From SZUA-521 sp041738285 (lineage in GTDB: Bacteria; Pseudomonadota; Gammaproteobacteria; Pseudomonadales; Azotimanducaceae), in NCBI GenBank assembly GCA_041738285.1, contig JBGSQB010000090.1, positions 10,333-74,332 on the forward strand: a DNA stretch of 64,000 bases, written 5' to 3'. The notes beneath the pieces are model-generated. The model searched no databases. It was given only the letters and a program-made list of their open reading frames with translations, and was not told where the DNA came from. The position numbers and the translations under genes were made by a program. Positions 52,128-60,005 of the stretch are shown here, piece by piece (position 1 is the stretch's first letter; each line of letters begins with the position of its first letter).

Positions 52128-53126
52128 TTAGACTTGCACCAGCATCTTGCCGATGTTCTTGCCTTCGAACAGATCGATCAGCGCACGTGGCAGATTCTCG
52201 AAACCCGTGACCACCGTCGCACGATGTTTGAGCGCACCCGACTGTAGCCACTGCTGCATCTCCCTGGCTGCTTCGGGGAAGCGCTTCGCGTAGTCGATCA
52301 CGATGAATCCTTCCATGCGGGCGCGCCGAAACACCAGGTTGAAGTAGTTCTTGGGTCCCGCCAGCGGTCCGCTTGTGTTGTAACGCGAGATGCCACCGCA
52401 GAGCACAACGCGCGCACCGGTAGCAATACGGGCGAGACACAGATCCAGGATCTCACCACCGACGTTGTCGAAGTAGATATCGATGCCGTCGGGACACAGC
52501 TGCGTCAGTCGCGCGCCGACGTCGTCGTGCTTGTAGTCGATGGCGGCATCGAATCCGAGTTCATCGGTTAGCCATTGGCACTTCTGCGCGCCGCCGGCAA
52601 TGCCGATCACGCGGCAGCCTTTGATCTTCGCAATCTGCCCCGCAATGCTGCCGGTCGCGCCGGCAGCACCGCTGATGACCACAACATTGCCGGCCTTCGG
52701 CCGGCCGATGTCCAGCAGACCGAAATAGGCAGTCATGCCGGTACCGCCGAGCACGCCGAGTGCGGCGACGGGGTCGACCGCATGGTCGAACGCGCGTAGT
52801 GGCGGATCAACGCCGTCGCTGATGCAGTAAGTCTGCATGCCGAGCGAGCCGCTCACCATCGCGCCCACCGGCAGTTTCGGGTTGTTCGACTGCTCGACGA
52901 TGCCGACGCCACCCGCGCGCATCACGTCGCCAATTGCGAGTGGCGCCACGTAGTCCGCTCGGTTTTCCATCTGACCACGCATCGATGGGTCGAGCGAAAG
53001 GTGTGTCGTGCGGATCAGCGCCTGGCGCGGACCGACTTGCGGCAGGTCCACCTCGCCATAGACGAGATCGCTCTCCTTGACCATGCCGACCGGCCGGGCT
53101 GCGATACGGAACTGTCGATTCTTCAC
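52128..53126 (-). CDS. NADP-dependent MDR-family oxidoreductase (CurA/leukotriene-B4-dehydrogenase-like)
   Basis: 332 residues of the zinc-free medium-chain dehydrogenase/reductase family that reduces enones or quinones. The N-terminus has LSLDPSMRGQMENR; the NADPH-binding fold has VISGAAGATGSIAGQIAK and ITG-like GIAGGAQKC; KHDDVGARLTQLCPDGIDIY and DNVGGEILD follow. No catalytic Zn ligands, as expected for the group. It follows the P450 gene order on the minus strand but has its own gap on each side (119 nt to P450, 23 nt to the antiporter). Confidence 0.9.
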   Translation of the reverse strand: MKNRQFRIAARPVGMVKESDLVYGEVDLPQVGPRQALIRTTHLSLDPSMRGQMENRADYVAPLAIGDVMRAGGVGIVEQSNNPKLPVGAMVSGSLGMQTYCISDGVDPPLRAFDHAVDPVAALGVLGGTGMTAYFGLLDIGRPKAGNVVVISGAAGATGSIAGQIAKIKGCRVIGIAGGAQKCQWLTDELGFDAAIDYKHDDVGARLTQLCPDGIDIYFDNVGGEILDLCLARIATGARVVLCGGISRYNTSGPLAGPKNYFNLVFRRARMEGFIVIDYAKRFPEAAREMQQWLQSGALKHRATVVTGFENLPRALIDLFEGKNIGKMLVQV

Positions 53127-53149
53127 GGGGTTACCTCGCTGACGATGAT

Positions 53150-54895
53150 TCAGGCGCCTTCGACGGCGTCAGTCTTGAACACATTGATCGTACTCGTGCG
53201 CTGCGCTTCGACGAGTTGGCGCACCGCCTCCGGTGGCAGTCCGACCTTCTCGAGCAGCGCCTGACCCAGTTGCAGCGCTGCTTCCAGCACTTCGGGAATG
53301 ACGACGCTCGCGCCGGCAGCGACGAGGTCGGCGGCATGATCGCTGTCATGGGCGCGCACCATGATCGGCAACTGTGGCGCAAGCGCCCGCGCAGTCTCCA
53401 GCACGTGATGCGCCGCGACTGGATCATCCATGGTTACGACCAGGGCGATGGCTCTGTCGAGTCGCAGTCGCTCCAGCACGCCGGCGCGCGTTGCATCACC
53501 CAGATACACCGGTGCGCCTTGTGCACGCAGTTTGGCCACGTTGGTCGCGTCGAGATCGAGTGCAACGTGGGCGATGAGCTGTCGGTCGAGGAGTTCGGCG
53601 ACGAGTCGGCCGGTGCGCCCGTATCCGATGATCACGGCATGACCATCGAAGTCGCCGGTGATCTCGAGGGCGGGGTCTTCTGCGCGTGGCTGCTGACGAC
53701 GCTCGACCGCGTTGCCGAGGCTACGTGCGGCGCGCGCTGCCAGTGGTGTCAGGAACAACGTGGCGCTGACCACGATCAGCATGAACTGCGCTGTAGCGGC
53801 CGGCACCAGTTCGAAGCCGAGCGCAATGCCGATGGCGACAAACGCAAACTCCCCGCCCTGTCCGAGGAGCAAACCGATCTCGGTGGCTGCGCCCCAGGCA
53901 AAGCCAAAGCCACGCGCAATGAGCGCAGTCAGGGTCGCCTTGAGGGCGAACAGTCCGGCCACTGATATCGCAATGTAGTACGGGTCTGCCAGCACTTCGG
54001 CCAGATCGATGCCCATGCCGACGGTGATGAAGAAGAGTCCAAGCAGCAGACCCTTGAACGGCTCGATGTTCACTTCGATCTCGTGTCGAAACTCCGTTTC
54101 TGCGAGCAGAAGTCCGGCGAGAAAGGCACCCAGTGCGGCCGACAGTCCCGCGGCGTGGGTCAGGGCCGCGGTGGTGATGATCACAAGCAGCGTCAAAGCC
54201 ATGAACGGCTCCGGGCTGCGCGCTTCGGCGACGAACCGGAACAGGGGGCGCACGATCACGCGGCCGACACCGAGAATGACCACGACCGCGAGCACAGCCT
54301 TGCCCAGTGCGATACTGATCGATACAGCGAGGGAGCCGCTGCTGCCCGCGGCCAGTGCGCCGACAAGAAAAAGTATGGGCACGACCCAAATGTCCTGGGC
54401 CAGGAGTACGGCGAAACTCCCGCGTCCAACCGGCGTGCCGAATCGACCCTGCTCGGCGAGCAACTGCATGACGACCGCGGTCGACGAAAGCGCCAAGCAC
54501 GCGCCGAGAATGATCGAAACGTCGAGCGAATTGCCGAACCGATGTGCGATGACGCCGATCACGACTGCGGTTGCGAGCACTTGCATCGAACCCATGCCGA
54601 ACACGAGCCGGCGTAATGCCCACAGCCGCTCGAGGGACAGCTCGAGACCGATCATGAACAACAGGAAGATGACGCCGAGTTCGGCCAGTGCCTGCACGCC
54701 GCTGACGTCGGTGATGAGGATGATCGACAGCCACGGCGCTTCTTCGGCGAAGCGGCCGACGCCGAATGGGCCGACCGCGAGCCCGACCAGCAGAAAACTG
54801 AGTACGCTGCTGATGCGAAATCGCTTGGCCAGCGGAATGACGATGCCCGCGGCAACGAGGAACACGACCGCGTCGTGCAGTTTGAGTTCTTCCAT
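53150..54895 (-). CDS. CPA2 monovalent cation:proton antiporter with TrkA-N domain (KefB/KefC-like)
   Basis: 581-residue membrane protein. About twelve hydrophobic segments (residues 1-380) including the conserved acidic motif region of CPA2 and LGAFLAGLLLAETEF, then a cytoplasmic RCK/TrkA-N domain (about 405-530) with the NAD fold HAVIIGYGRTGRLVAELL and the Asp-binding ALDLDATN. It exchanges K+ or Na+ with H+, regulated by dinucleotide or glutathione adducts. Divergent from the acyl-CoA dehydrogenase gene across 97 nt. Confidence 0.94.
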   Translation of the reverse strand: MEELKLHDAVVFLVAAGIVIPLAKRFRISSVLSFLLVGLAVGPFGVGRFAEEAPWLSIILITDVSGVQALAELGVIFLLFMIGLELSLERLWALRRLVFGMGSMQVLATAVVIGVIAHRFGNSLDVSIILGACLALSSTAVVMQLLAEQGRFGTPVGRGSFAVLLAQDIWVVPILFLVGALAAGSSGSLAVSISIALGKAVLAVVVILGVGRVIVRPLFRFVAEARSPEPFMALTLLVIITTAALTHAAGLSAALGAFLAGLLLAETEFRHEIEVNIEPFKGLLLGLFFITVGMGIDLAEVLADPYYIAISVAGLFALKATLTALIARGFGFAWGAATEIGLLLGQGGEFAFVAIGIALGFELVPAATAQFMLIVVSATLFLTPLAARAARSLGNAVERRQQPRAEDPALEITGDFDGHAVIIGYGRTGRLVAELLDRQLIAHVALDLDATNVAKLRAQGAPVYLGDATRAGVLERLRLDRAIALVVTMDDPVAAHHVLETARALAPQLPIMVRAHDSDHAADLVAAGASVVIPEVLEAALQLGQALLEKVGLPPEAVRQLVEAQRTSTINVFKTDAVEGA

Positions 54896-54915
54896 ACCTT
54901 TACTGTACGACAGTG

Positions 54916-54941
54916 GAAACCGTCTTGACTGACTGTTTTTC
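54916..54941. promoter_or_regulatory. TetR-type operator candidate, site C
   Basis: GAAACCGTC-TTGAC-TGACTGTTTTTC: the reverse complement of site B apart from one arm base, an extra T and the spacer. It is 52-77 nt before the acyl-CoA dehydrogenase start and just upstream of the divergent antiporter start. A further ACTGT-ACG-ACAGT palindrome sits at 54902-54914. Confidence 0.65.
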
Positions 54942-54992
54942 GTTTCCTATCCTCGACCGCCCTTCACGAAGCCGTTGAACAAGGAGTAGCAC

Positions 54993-56198
54993 GTGAATCT
55001 CGAGTTCAGCGCGGAAGACCAGGCATTTCGAGACGAAGTGCGAGAGTTCCTCGAGCACAACCTGCCGGCCGATCTTCGAAGGGCCGCGCGTCGCACCACG
55101 ACGGTGTTCGCCGACAAAGACGTGGCCATGCGCTGGCAGCAGATCCTCCTCGAGAAGGGCTGGGCAGTACCGCAATGGCCGGTGGAGCACGGCGGCACCG
55201 GATGGACGCCGACTCAGAAGTACATCTTCGGCCAGGAGTGCGCCAAGGCGGGGACGCCGGGGCTCATTCCGCTCGGGCTTCGCATGCTTGCACCGGTGAT
55301 TTTCAGATATGGGACCGATGCACAGAAGCGCGAGTATCTGCCCAAGATGCTCACGGGCGAACACTACTGGTGCCAGGGTTATTCCGAGCCAGGTTCGGGT
55401 TCGGACCTGTCGAGCCTGCGCACCAAGGCGGTGAAGGATGGCGATGACTACATCGTCAACGGCACCAAGATCTGGACCACGCACGCGCAGTTCGCCGACC
55501 ACATCTTCTGTCTGGTCCGCACCAACGATTCCGGCAAGCCGCAGGCGGGTATCACGTTCCTGCTGATCGACATGGCATCACCCGGCATCAAAATCGAACC
55601 CATCTATACGATTGCAGGGGATCATGAGGTCAATCAGGTCTTCTTCGACAACGTGCGTGTGCCGCAATCCAACCGCGTTGGTCCTGAGAACGAAGGCTGG
55701 ACGGTGGCCAAGTACCTGCTCGAGTTCGAACGTGGCGGCGGCGGGGCTGCGACCCGGTTGCAGGAAGGTCTCAAGGAACTGCGCGCGATCTGCGCCCGTC
55801 AGCAGACGGGCGATGGCGCCGCGCTTGTCGATCAGCGCCGCTTTGCCGCGCGCATCGACACGCTGGAGATTCAGATTCGCAGTCTGGAATTCATGGAATT
55901 GACGACGCTTGCGCGCGTGTCCAAGGGCGGCTCGCCAGGTGCTGAGTCATCGCTCCTGAAGAACATCGGCGTCGAGATCGGTCAGGCAATGGAGACGATC
56001 CTGCTGGAGGCGATCGACTATTACGGTCTGCCGCATGCCAATTTCATTTCGCTCAACGGGCACGATGAGCCGTGGGTCGGCCCGGATCATGCGGAAACGG
56101 TGACTGCGCGCTATCTCAACGGCCGCGCGGCATCGATCTTCGGCGGATCAAAGGAAGTGCAGAAGAACATTGTCGCCAAGGTGGTGCTCGGGCTGTGA
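54993..56198 (+). CDS. Acyl-CoA dehydrogenase
   Basis: 401-residue flavoprotein close to the one at 11199-12383, with FSAEDQAFRDEVREFLEHN at the start, YWCQGYSEPGSGSDLSSLR, KIWTTHAQFAD, FFDNVRVPQSNRVG and ASIFGGSKEVQKNIVAKV near the end. It introduces a double bond into an acyl- or cyclic-acyl-CoA. Preceded by AAGGAG 9 nt before the ATG. The SDR gene follows with a GTGA overlap, forming a two-gene operon. Upstream palindrome site C places it in the putative TetR regulon. Confidence 0.95.
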   Translation: MNLEFSAEDQAFRDEVREFLEHNLPADLRRAARRTTTVFADKDVAMRWQQILLEKGWAVPQWPVEHGGTGWTPTQKYIFGQECAKAGTPGLIPLGLRMLAPVIFRYGTDAQKREYLPKMLTGEHYWCQGYSEPGSGSDLSSLRTKAVKDGDDYIVNGTKIWTTHAQFADHIFCLVRTNDSGKPQAGITFLLIDMASPGIKIEPIYTIAGDHEVNQVFFDNVRVPQSNRVGPENEGWTVAKYLLEFERGGGGAATRLQEGLKELRAICARQQTGDGAALVDQRRFAARIDTLEIQIRSLEFMELTTLARVSKGGSPGAESSLLKNIGVEIGQAMETILLEAIDYYGLPHANFISLNGHDEPWVGPDHAETVTARYLNGRAASIFGGSKEVQKNIVAKVVLGL

Positions 56199-56932
56199 GC
56201 CGGTTCGATTCCGTCAAGGTCGTCGTCACCGGTGCGGCCGATGGCATCGGTCGGGCAACGGCCCGTCTGTTCGAGAGTGAAGGCGCGTCCGTACTTGCAT
56301 TCGACGTCAATGGCGACGCCCTCGGGCAGCTGGGCGGCCGCATCGCGACCCAGGTGCTCGACGTCACCCGCGAAGATGCCGCCGACACGATTGCAGATGC
56401 CGCGGCGTCACAGCTCGGCGGCCTCGATGTGCTGGTGAACAATGCGGGTATCTCTCTGCTTGCGCCCATCGAAGGCCACAGCGACGCCGACTGGCATCGC
56501 GTGCTCGGCGTCAATCTGCATGCGGTGTTCAAGATTTCCCGTCGGGCAATTCCGCTGCTCAAGGCGAGCGGTCGCGGTCGCATTCTCAACATCGGCTCGG
56601 TGATGTCCGAGCGTTCGAGCGCCGGCATGGCGGCCTACACGGTCTCTAAACACGGTATCGCCGGCCTGACCAAGACACTGGCGCTGGAACTGGGTGCATT
56701 CGGAATCACCGCCAACTATGTGCAACCGGGCGCGATCGTTACCGGTATCACCCGCGACATCTTCGCGGCAGATGCCACCTTCAGGAATTTCTGGATCGAA
56801 AAGTCGGCCGTCAAGCGCCTGGGCCAGCCGGAGGACATCGCCAATGCACTTGCCTTTCTCGCATCCGACGCCGCAGCGTTCATCACGGGCCACGGGCTGC
56901 TCGTCGATGGCGGTGCGCTACAAAGTCCGTGA
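56195..56932 (+). CDS. SDR-family NAD(P)-dependent oxidoreductase
   Basis: 245 residues. Cofactor-binding TGAADGIGRA, NNAGISLLAP, active-site Ser in NIGSVMSERS, and YTVSKHG with the catalytic Tyr and Lys. It ends ITGHGLLVDGGALQSP, typical of 3-hydroxyacyl-CoA or alcohol dehydrogenases of the FabG group. The GTG start (56195) is inside the acyl-CoA dehydrogenase stop (GTGA), showing translational coupling. It probably oxidises the hydroxyacyl product after hydration in the same pathway (inference). Confidence 0.92.
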   Translation: MSRFDSVKVVVTGAADGIGRATARLFESEGASVLAFDVNGDALGQLGGRIATQVLDVTREDAADTIADAAASQLGGLDVLVNNAGISLLAPIEGHSDADWHRVLGVNLHAVFKISRRAIPLLKASGRGRILNIGSVMSERSSAGMAAYTVSKHGIAGLTKTLALELGAFGITANYVQPGAIVTGITRDIFAADATFRNFWIEKSAVKRLGQPEDIANALAFLASDAAAFITGHGLLVDGGALQSP

Positions 56933-56958
56933 CGGTTTGGAAGCGCCGGGGTAAGGTA

Positions 56959-56982
56959 GAAAAAAGCAGGATTGACGGTTTT
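56959..56982. promoter_or_regulatory. TetR-type operator candidate, site D (weak)
   Basis: GAAAAAAGCA-GGAT-TGACGGTTTT: a good right arm and a poor left arm, spacing one base shorter than site B. It is 28-51 nt before the Rieske gene start at 57010. Confidence 0.35.
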
Positions 56983-57009
56983 GGGGAGGGATGACTGAAC
57001 GCACCGGGC

Positions 57010-57315
57010 GTGATCGCGCTGATGCCAATTGGCGCCGTCGCCGAGGGCGCGACAAGGGCGTGTTCCGTCGATGGCATCGATGTGCTCGTCTGCAATGTGG
57101 ACGGGCGCTTTTATGCGGTCGAGAACCGGTGCAGCCATGCGGCGACGAAGCTTGCCGGAGGCCGCCTGAAGGGGCACAGCATTTCGTGTCCGCTGCATGG
57201 CGCGAAGTTCGATGTGCGCAGCGGCGCGCCACTTGCGGCGCCCGCACGAGCGCCGATCAGGACTTTCGATCTGGTGTTGGAAGGCGGCAAGATCAACTTA
57301 ATCAAATCAACTTAA
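57010..57315 (+). CDS. Rieske-type [2Fe-2S] ferredoxin-like protein
   Basis: 101 residues consisting of a single Rieske domain with the cluster ligands CSH (about residue 41) and CPLH (about 60), separated by the usual spacing, plus ENRCSHAATKLAGG. Such small proteins carry electrons to dioxygenases or P450s. The start is uncertain: GTG 57010 has no ribosome site at a useful distance, while an ATG at 56991 with GGGGAGGG just before it is in a different frame, so a one-base frameshift or sequencing error in CCGGGCG is possible. The next gene, an SDR, follows after 10 nt. Confidence 0.85.
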   Translation: MIALMPIGAVAEGATRACSVDGIDVLVCNVDGRFYAVENRCSHAATKLAGGRLKGHSISCPLHGAKFDVRSGAPLAAPARAPIRTFDLVLEGGKINLIKST

Positions 57316-57325
57316 GGGGAAGTAC

Positions 57326-58084
57326 ATGGACCTGAAACTGAAAGGCAACAAGGCACTCGTCACCGGCGGCACCAAGGGTATTGGCCGGGCGATCGCCGAT
57401 ACCCTGGCGGAAGAAGGCTGCGATGTCGCAATCTGTGCGCGCAACGAAGCCGAGGTCAAGGAAGCCGTAGCGGCGCTGCAGAAGAAGGGCGTCAAGGCCT
57501 TCGGCAAGAGCGTTGACATCGGCAAGGGCGATGCACTCAAAGCGTTCGTCGCCGAGGCGGCGAGCGCGCTCGGTGGTCTCGACATCCTGGTGTCGAACGT
57601 ATCCGGCGGCAACGCCCCCGGTGAACAGGGCTGGCGCAACAACTTCGAATTCGACTTGCTCGGCACGGTGCGTGCGGTAGAAGCTGCGCTGCCGTCGCTC
57701 GAGAAGTCCAAGAACGGCAACATCATCATGATCTCCACCACCGCGGCGCTGGAGAAATTCATCTCTGCCGGCCCGTACAACGCCTTGAAGGCGGCGCTGC
57801 TCAACTATTCAGGTGCGCTGTCGCAGGATCTGGCGCCGAAGGGCATCCGCGTCAACGCGGTGAGCCCGGGCCCGATCTACGTGGAAGGTGGCGCGTGGGG
57901 ATTCATCAAGGAAAAGATGACGCCGTTCTATGAGCAGACGCTGGCTCAGATTCCGCTCGGTCGCATGGGCACGGCAGCAGAAGTTGCAGCAACGGTTGCC
58001 ATGCTGGTGAGCCCGCGCTGCGGCTTCACCACCGGCACCAACGTGGTGGTCGACGGCGGCATCACCAAGCGGATTCAGTACTAG
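57326..58084 (+). CDS. SDR-family oxidoreductase (FabG-like)
   Basis: 252 residues. TGGTKGIGRA at the N-terminus, the NAG-equivalent motif is SNVSGG (Ser for the first Asn), the catalytic triad region reads ISTTAAL then PYNALK (Tyr, Lys). It ends GTNVVVDGGITKRIQY. Probably an alcohol or 3-oxoacyl reductase/dehydrogenase. AAGGGGAAG precedes the ATG. It follows the Rieske gene after 10 nt; a palindromic element and then a ThuA gene follow it. Confidence 0.92.
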   Translation: MDLKLKGNKALVTGGTKGIGRAIADTLAEEGCDVAICARNEAEVKEAVAALQKKGVKAFGKSVDIGKGDALKAFVAEAASALGGLDILVSNVSGGNAPGEQGWRNNFEFDLLGTVRAVEAALPSLEKSKNGNIIMISTTAALEKFISAGPYNALKAALLNYSGALSQDLAPKGIRVNAVSPGPIYVEGGAWGFIKEKMTPFYEQTLAQIPLGRMGTAAEVAATVAMLVSPRCGFTTGTNVVVDGGITKRIQY

Positions 58085-58115
58085 CTCAGCGACCTATGGC
58101 CGCGAACCTGAACAA

Positions 58116-58194
58116 AGGGACAGTTTACTTGTTCAGGTTCGAGGGCCGATCGCTCGACTCGAGTGATTCGACCTGAACAAGTGAAACCGTCCCT
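58116..58194. repeat. GGGACAGTT-type palindromic element, copy 4
   Basis: Inverted arms of 27 nt (58116-58142 and 58168-58194) with the core AGGGACAGTTTACTTGTTCA and a loop of about 25 nt. It shares GGGACAGTTTAC and TGTTCAGG with copy 3. Situated between two same-direction genes, 32 nt after the SDR stop. Confidence 0.78.
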
Positions 58195-58203
58195 GGAGAC
58201 ATC

Positions 58204-58962
58204 ATGAGCGAACATCCTGTCACCAACGTGTACCTGGTCGCCGCCGGGGACTACCACGACATCGACTTTGCGCGGCTGGAACTGCTCAAGCTCCTCGCGG
58301 AAGATCCGAGCATTCGCGTGCAGGTGGCCGCCAACTACCACGATCTGGAAGCGATCGGTGACAGCGACGTACTCATCACGTACACCTGCAATCTGGTGCC
58401 GAGCGATTCCGAGCAGCGGGCGCTGCGCGACTTCGTCGCCGGCGGCAAGCGCTGGTTCGCGCTACACGGCACCAACTCGATCTTGAAGTTCCTGGCCGAT
58501 GGCCGGGTCGATGCGCCGGAAACTGCGCCGATTCTGATGGAAACCCTCGGCACCCAGTTCATCGCCCACCCACCGATTGCGCCCTTCAAGGTGCGGGTTG
58601 CGGACCCGAACCACGAACTGGTCAAGGGCATCAGCGCGTTCGAGACTGACGATGAACTGTACCTGTGCCGCGTGCACGGCAAGCTGCATCTCCTCCTGGA
58701 TACGCAGTACAGCGGCCCGGCCAAGGGGTTCGTCGAAGAGCAGTGGAACGACGATGCGCCGCGGCCGGTGTACTACATCCACAAGGTCGGCAAGGGCGAG
58801 GTGCTGTATCTGAACCTCGGCCACTGTCGCGGCCACTACGACATGCGCTCATTGGGAATGGCGTACTACCCGGTGGAAGAACGCGGCTCCTGGCGCTTGC
58901 CGACCTTCTATGAATTGTTGCGCCGCGGCATTCGCTATTGCGCCGCATCCGCGCGCGGCTGA
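58204..58962 (+). CDS. ThuA-domain protein, second copy
   Basis: 252-residue ThuA family protein with VYLVAAGDYHDIDFARLELL, VLITYTCNLVPSD, GGKRWFALHGTNSILKFL, DELYLCRVHGKLHLLLDT and GEVLYLNLGHCRGHYDMR. His-containing motifs (GHCRGH, ALHG) resemble those of sugar-related ThuA proteins. Its start is 10 nt from the right end of the palindromic element. The function is uncertain; it does not pair with the sulfotransferase as the first copy does. Confidence 0.88.
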   Translation: MSEHPVTNVYLVAAGDYHDIDFARLELLKLLAEDPSIRVQVAANYHDLEAIGDSDVLITYTCNLVPSDSEQRALRDFVAGGKRWFALHGTNSILKFLADGRVDAPETAPILMETLGTQFIAHPPIAPFKVRVADPNHELVKGISAFETDDELYLCRVHGKLHLLLDTQYSGPAKGFVEEQWNDDAPRPVYYIHKVGKGEVLYLNLGHCRGHYDMRSLGMAYYPVEERGSWRLPTFYELLRRGIRYCAASARG

Positions 58963-59102
58963 ATCGCCATTTTTCGGCGAATGCCGCCGCGCCCGACCGC
59001 TCGCCTTCGCTAACTCGTTGATGTAGTTATTCGTTCGCCGATGGCGCGATCATTGCTTGGTACGCGATGACGTTTGCCGAATCAACCAGCGAGGCCGCCA
59101 TC

Positions 59103-59990
59103 ATGCTCACGCTCACGCACGTGTCCAAGACCTATGCCAACGGCGTGCAGGCGCTGTGCGACGTGTCATTGAACATTCCCAAGGGGATGTTCGGGCTACT
59201 CGGCCCGAACGGCGCGGGCAAGTCGACGCTGATGCGCACGATTGCAACGCTGCAGGATCCGAGCAGCGGTGAAATTTACCTCGACGGTCTCGATGTGCTC
59301 GCGAACAAGAATGCGCTGCGCCAGCGGCTCGGTTACCTGCCCCAGGAGTTCGGGGTCTATCCGCGCACCTCTCCGCTCGTGATGCTCGATCACCTGGCCG
59401 TGCTCAAGGGAATTGCCAATGCGAAGGAGCGGTCTGCGCTCGTAGAACGGTTGCTGATGCAGACCAATCTGTGGGACGTGCGCAAGAAGAACATCGATAC
59501 CTTCTCGGGTGGTATGCGGCAGCGATTCGGAATCGCTCAGGCGTTGATCGGTGACCCTGCCCTCATCATCGTGGATGAACCGACTGCGGGGCTCGATCCC
59601 GCTGAGCGTCGCCGTTTCCACAACTTGCTCACGCGAATTGGCGAAGACGTGGTGGTCATCCTCTCGACCCACATCGTCGAAGACGTGAGTGATCTATGCA
59701 CGCGTATGGCGATCATGGGTCAGGGTCGAATTCTGGTCGAAGGTGAACCCGCGCCGCTGGTGGCGCAACTGCGTGGCCGCCTGTGGAAGCAAGTCGTGCC
59801 ACCCGCGCTCGTGGCGGGGCTTCGCGCCCATGTGCCGGTGGTGTCGACCCGCATGATCGCCGGGCAGACCGAAATCAGGGTCGTCGCGGACGACCGACCG
59901 GAGGCAATGGAGCCCGCCGAGCCGACGCTCGAAGACGTCTATTTCGCAACGCTCCGGTCGAACGGCATCGACGCCCTGCTCGAATCCTGA
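59103..59990 (+). CDS. ABC transporter ATP-binding protein (ABC-2 type)
   Basis: 295-residue ATPase. Walker A GPNGAGKSTLMR, Q-loop in LGYLPQEFG, signature FSGGMRQRFGIAQAL, Walker B LIIVDEPTAGLD, switch in ILSTHIVEDV, followed by a C-terminal extension typical of ABC-2 exporters. The ATG at 59103 gives the standard LTHVSKTYANG start; an in-frame ATG at 59067 is possible. The partner is the permease/peptidase fusion gene, 15 nt downstream. Confidence 0.95.
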   Translation: MLTLTHVSKTYANGVQALCDVSLNIPKGMFGLLGPNGAGKSTLMRTIATLQDPSSGEIYLDGLDVLANKNALRQRLGYLPQEFGVYPRTSPLVMLDHLAVLKGIANAKERSALVERLLMQTNLWDVRKKNIDTFSGGMRQRFGIAQALIGDPALIIVDEPTAGLDPAERRRFHNLLTRIGEDVVVILSTHIVEDVSDLCTRMAIMGQGRILVEGEPAPLVAQLRGRLWKQVVPPALVAGLRAHVPVVSTRMIAGQTEIRVVADDRPEAMEPAEPTLEDVYFATLRSNGIDALLES

Positions 59991-60005
59991 GGTCGAGCGG
60001 CGAAT

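Noticed and set aside
50746..58084. Secondary-metabolite cluster (P450, Rieske protein, SDRs, sulfotransferase elsewhere)
   Set aside because: No polyketide, peptide or terpene synthase is present; the set looks catabolic, with acyl-CoA dehydrogenases and a thiolase-fold gene under a common operator.
58963..59102. Possible small gene or element between the ThuA and ABC ATPase genes
   Set aside because: 140 nt with no frame, repeat or hairpin worth calling; likely only a promoter region.
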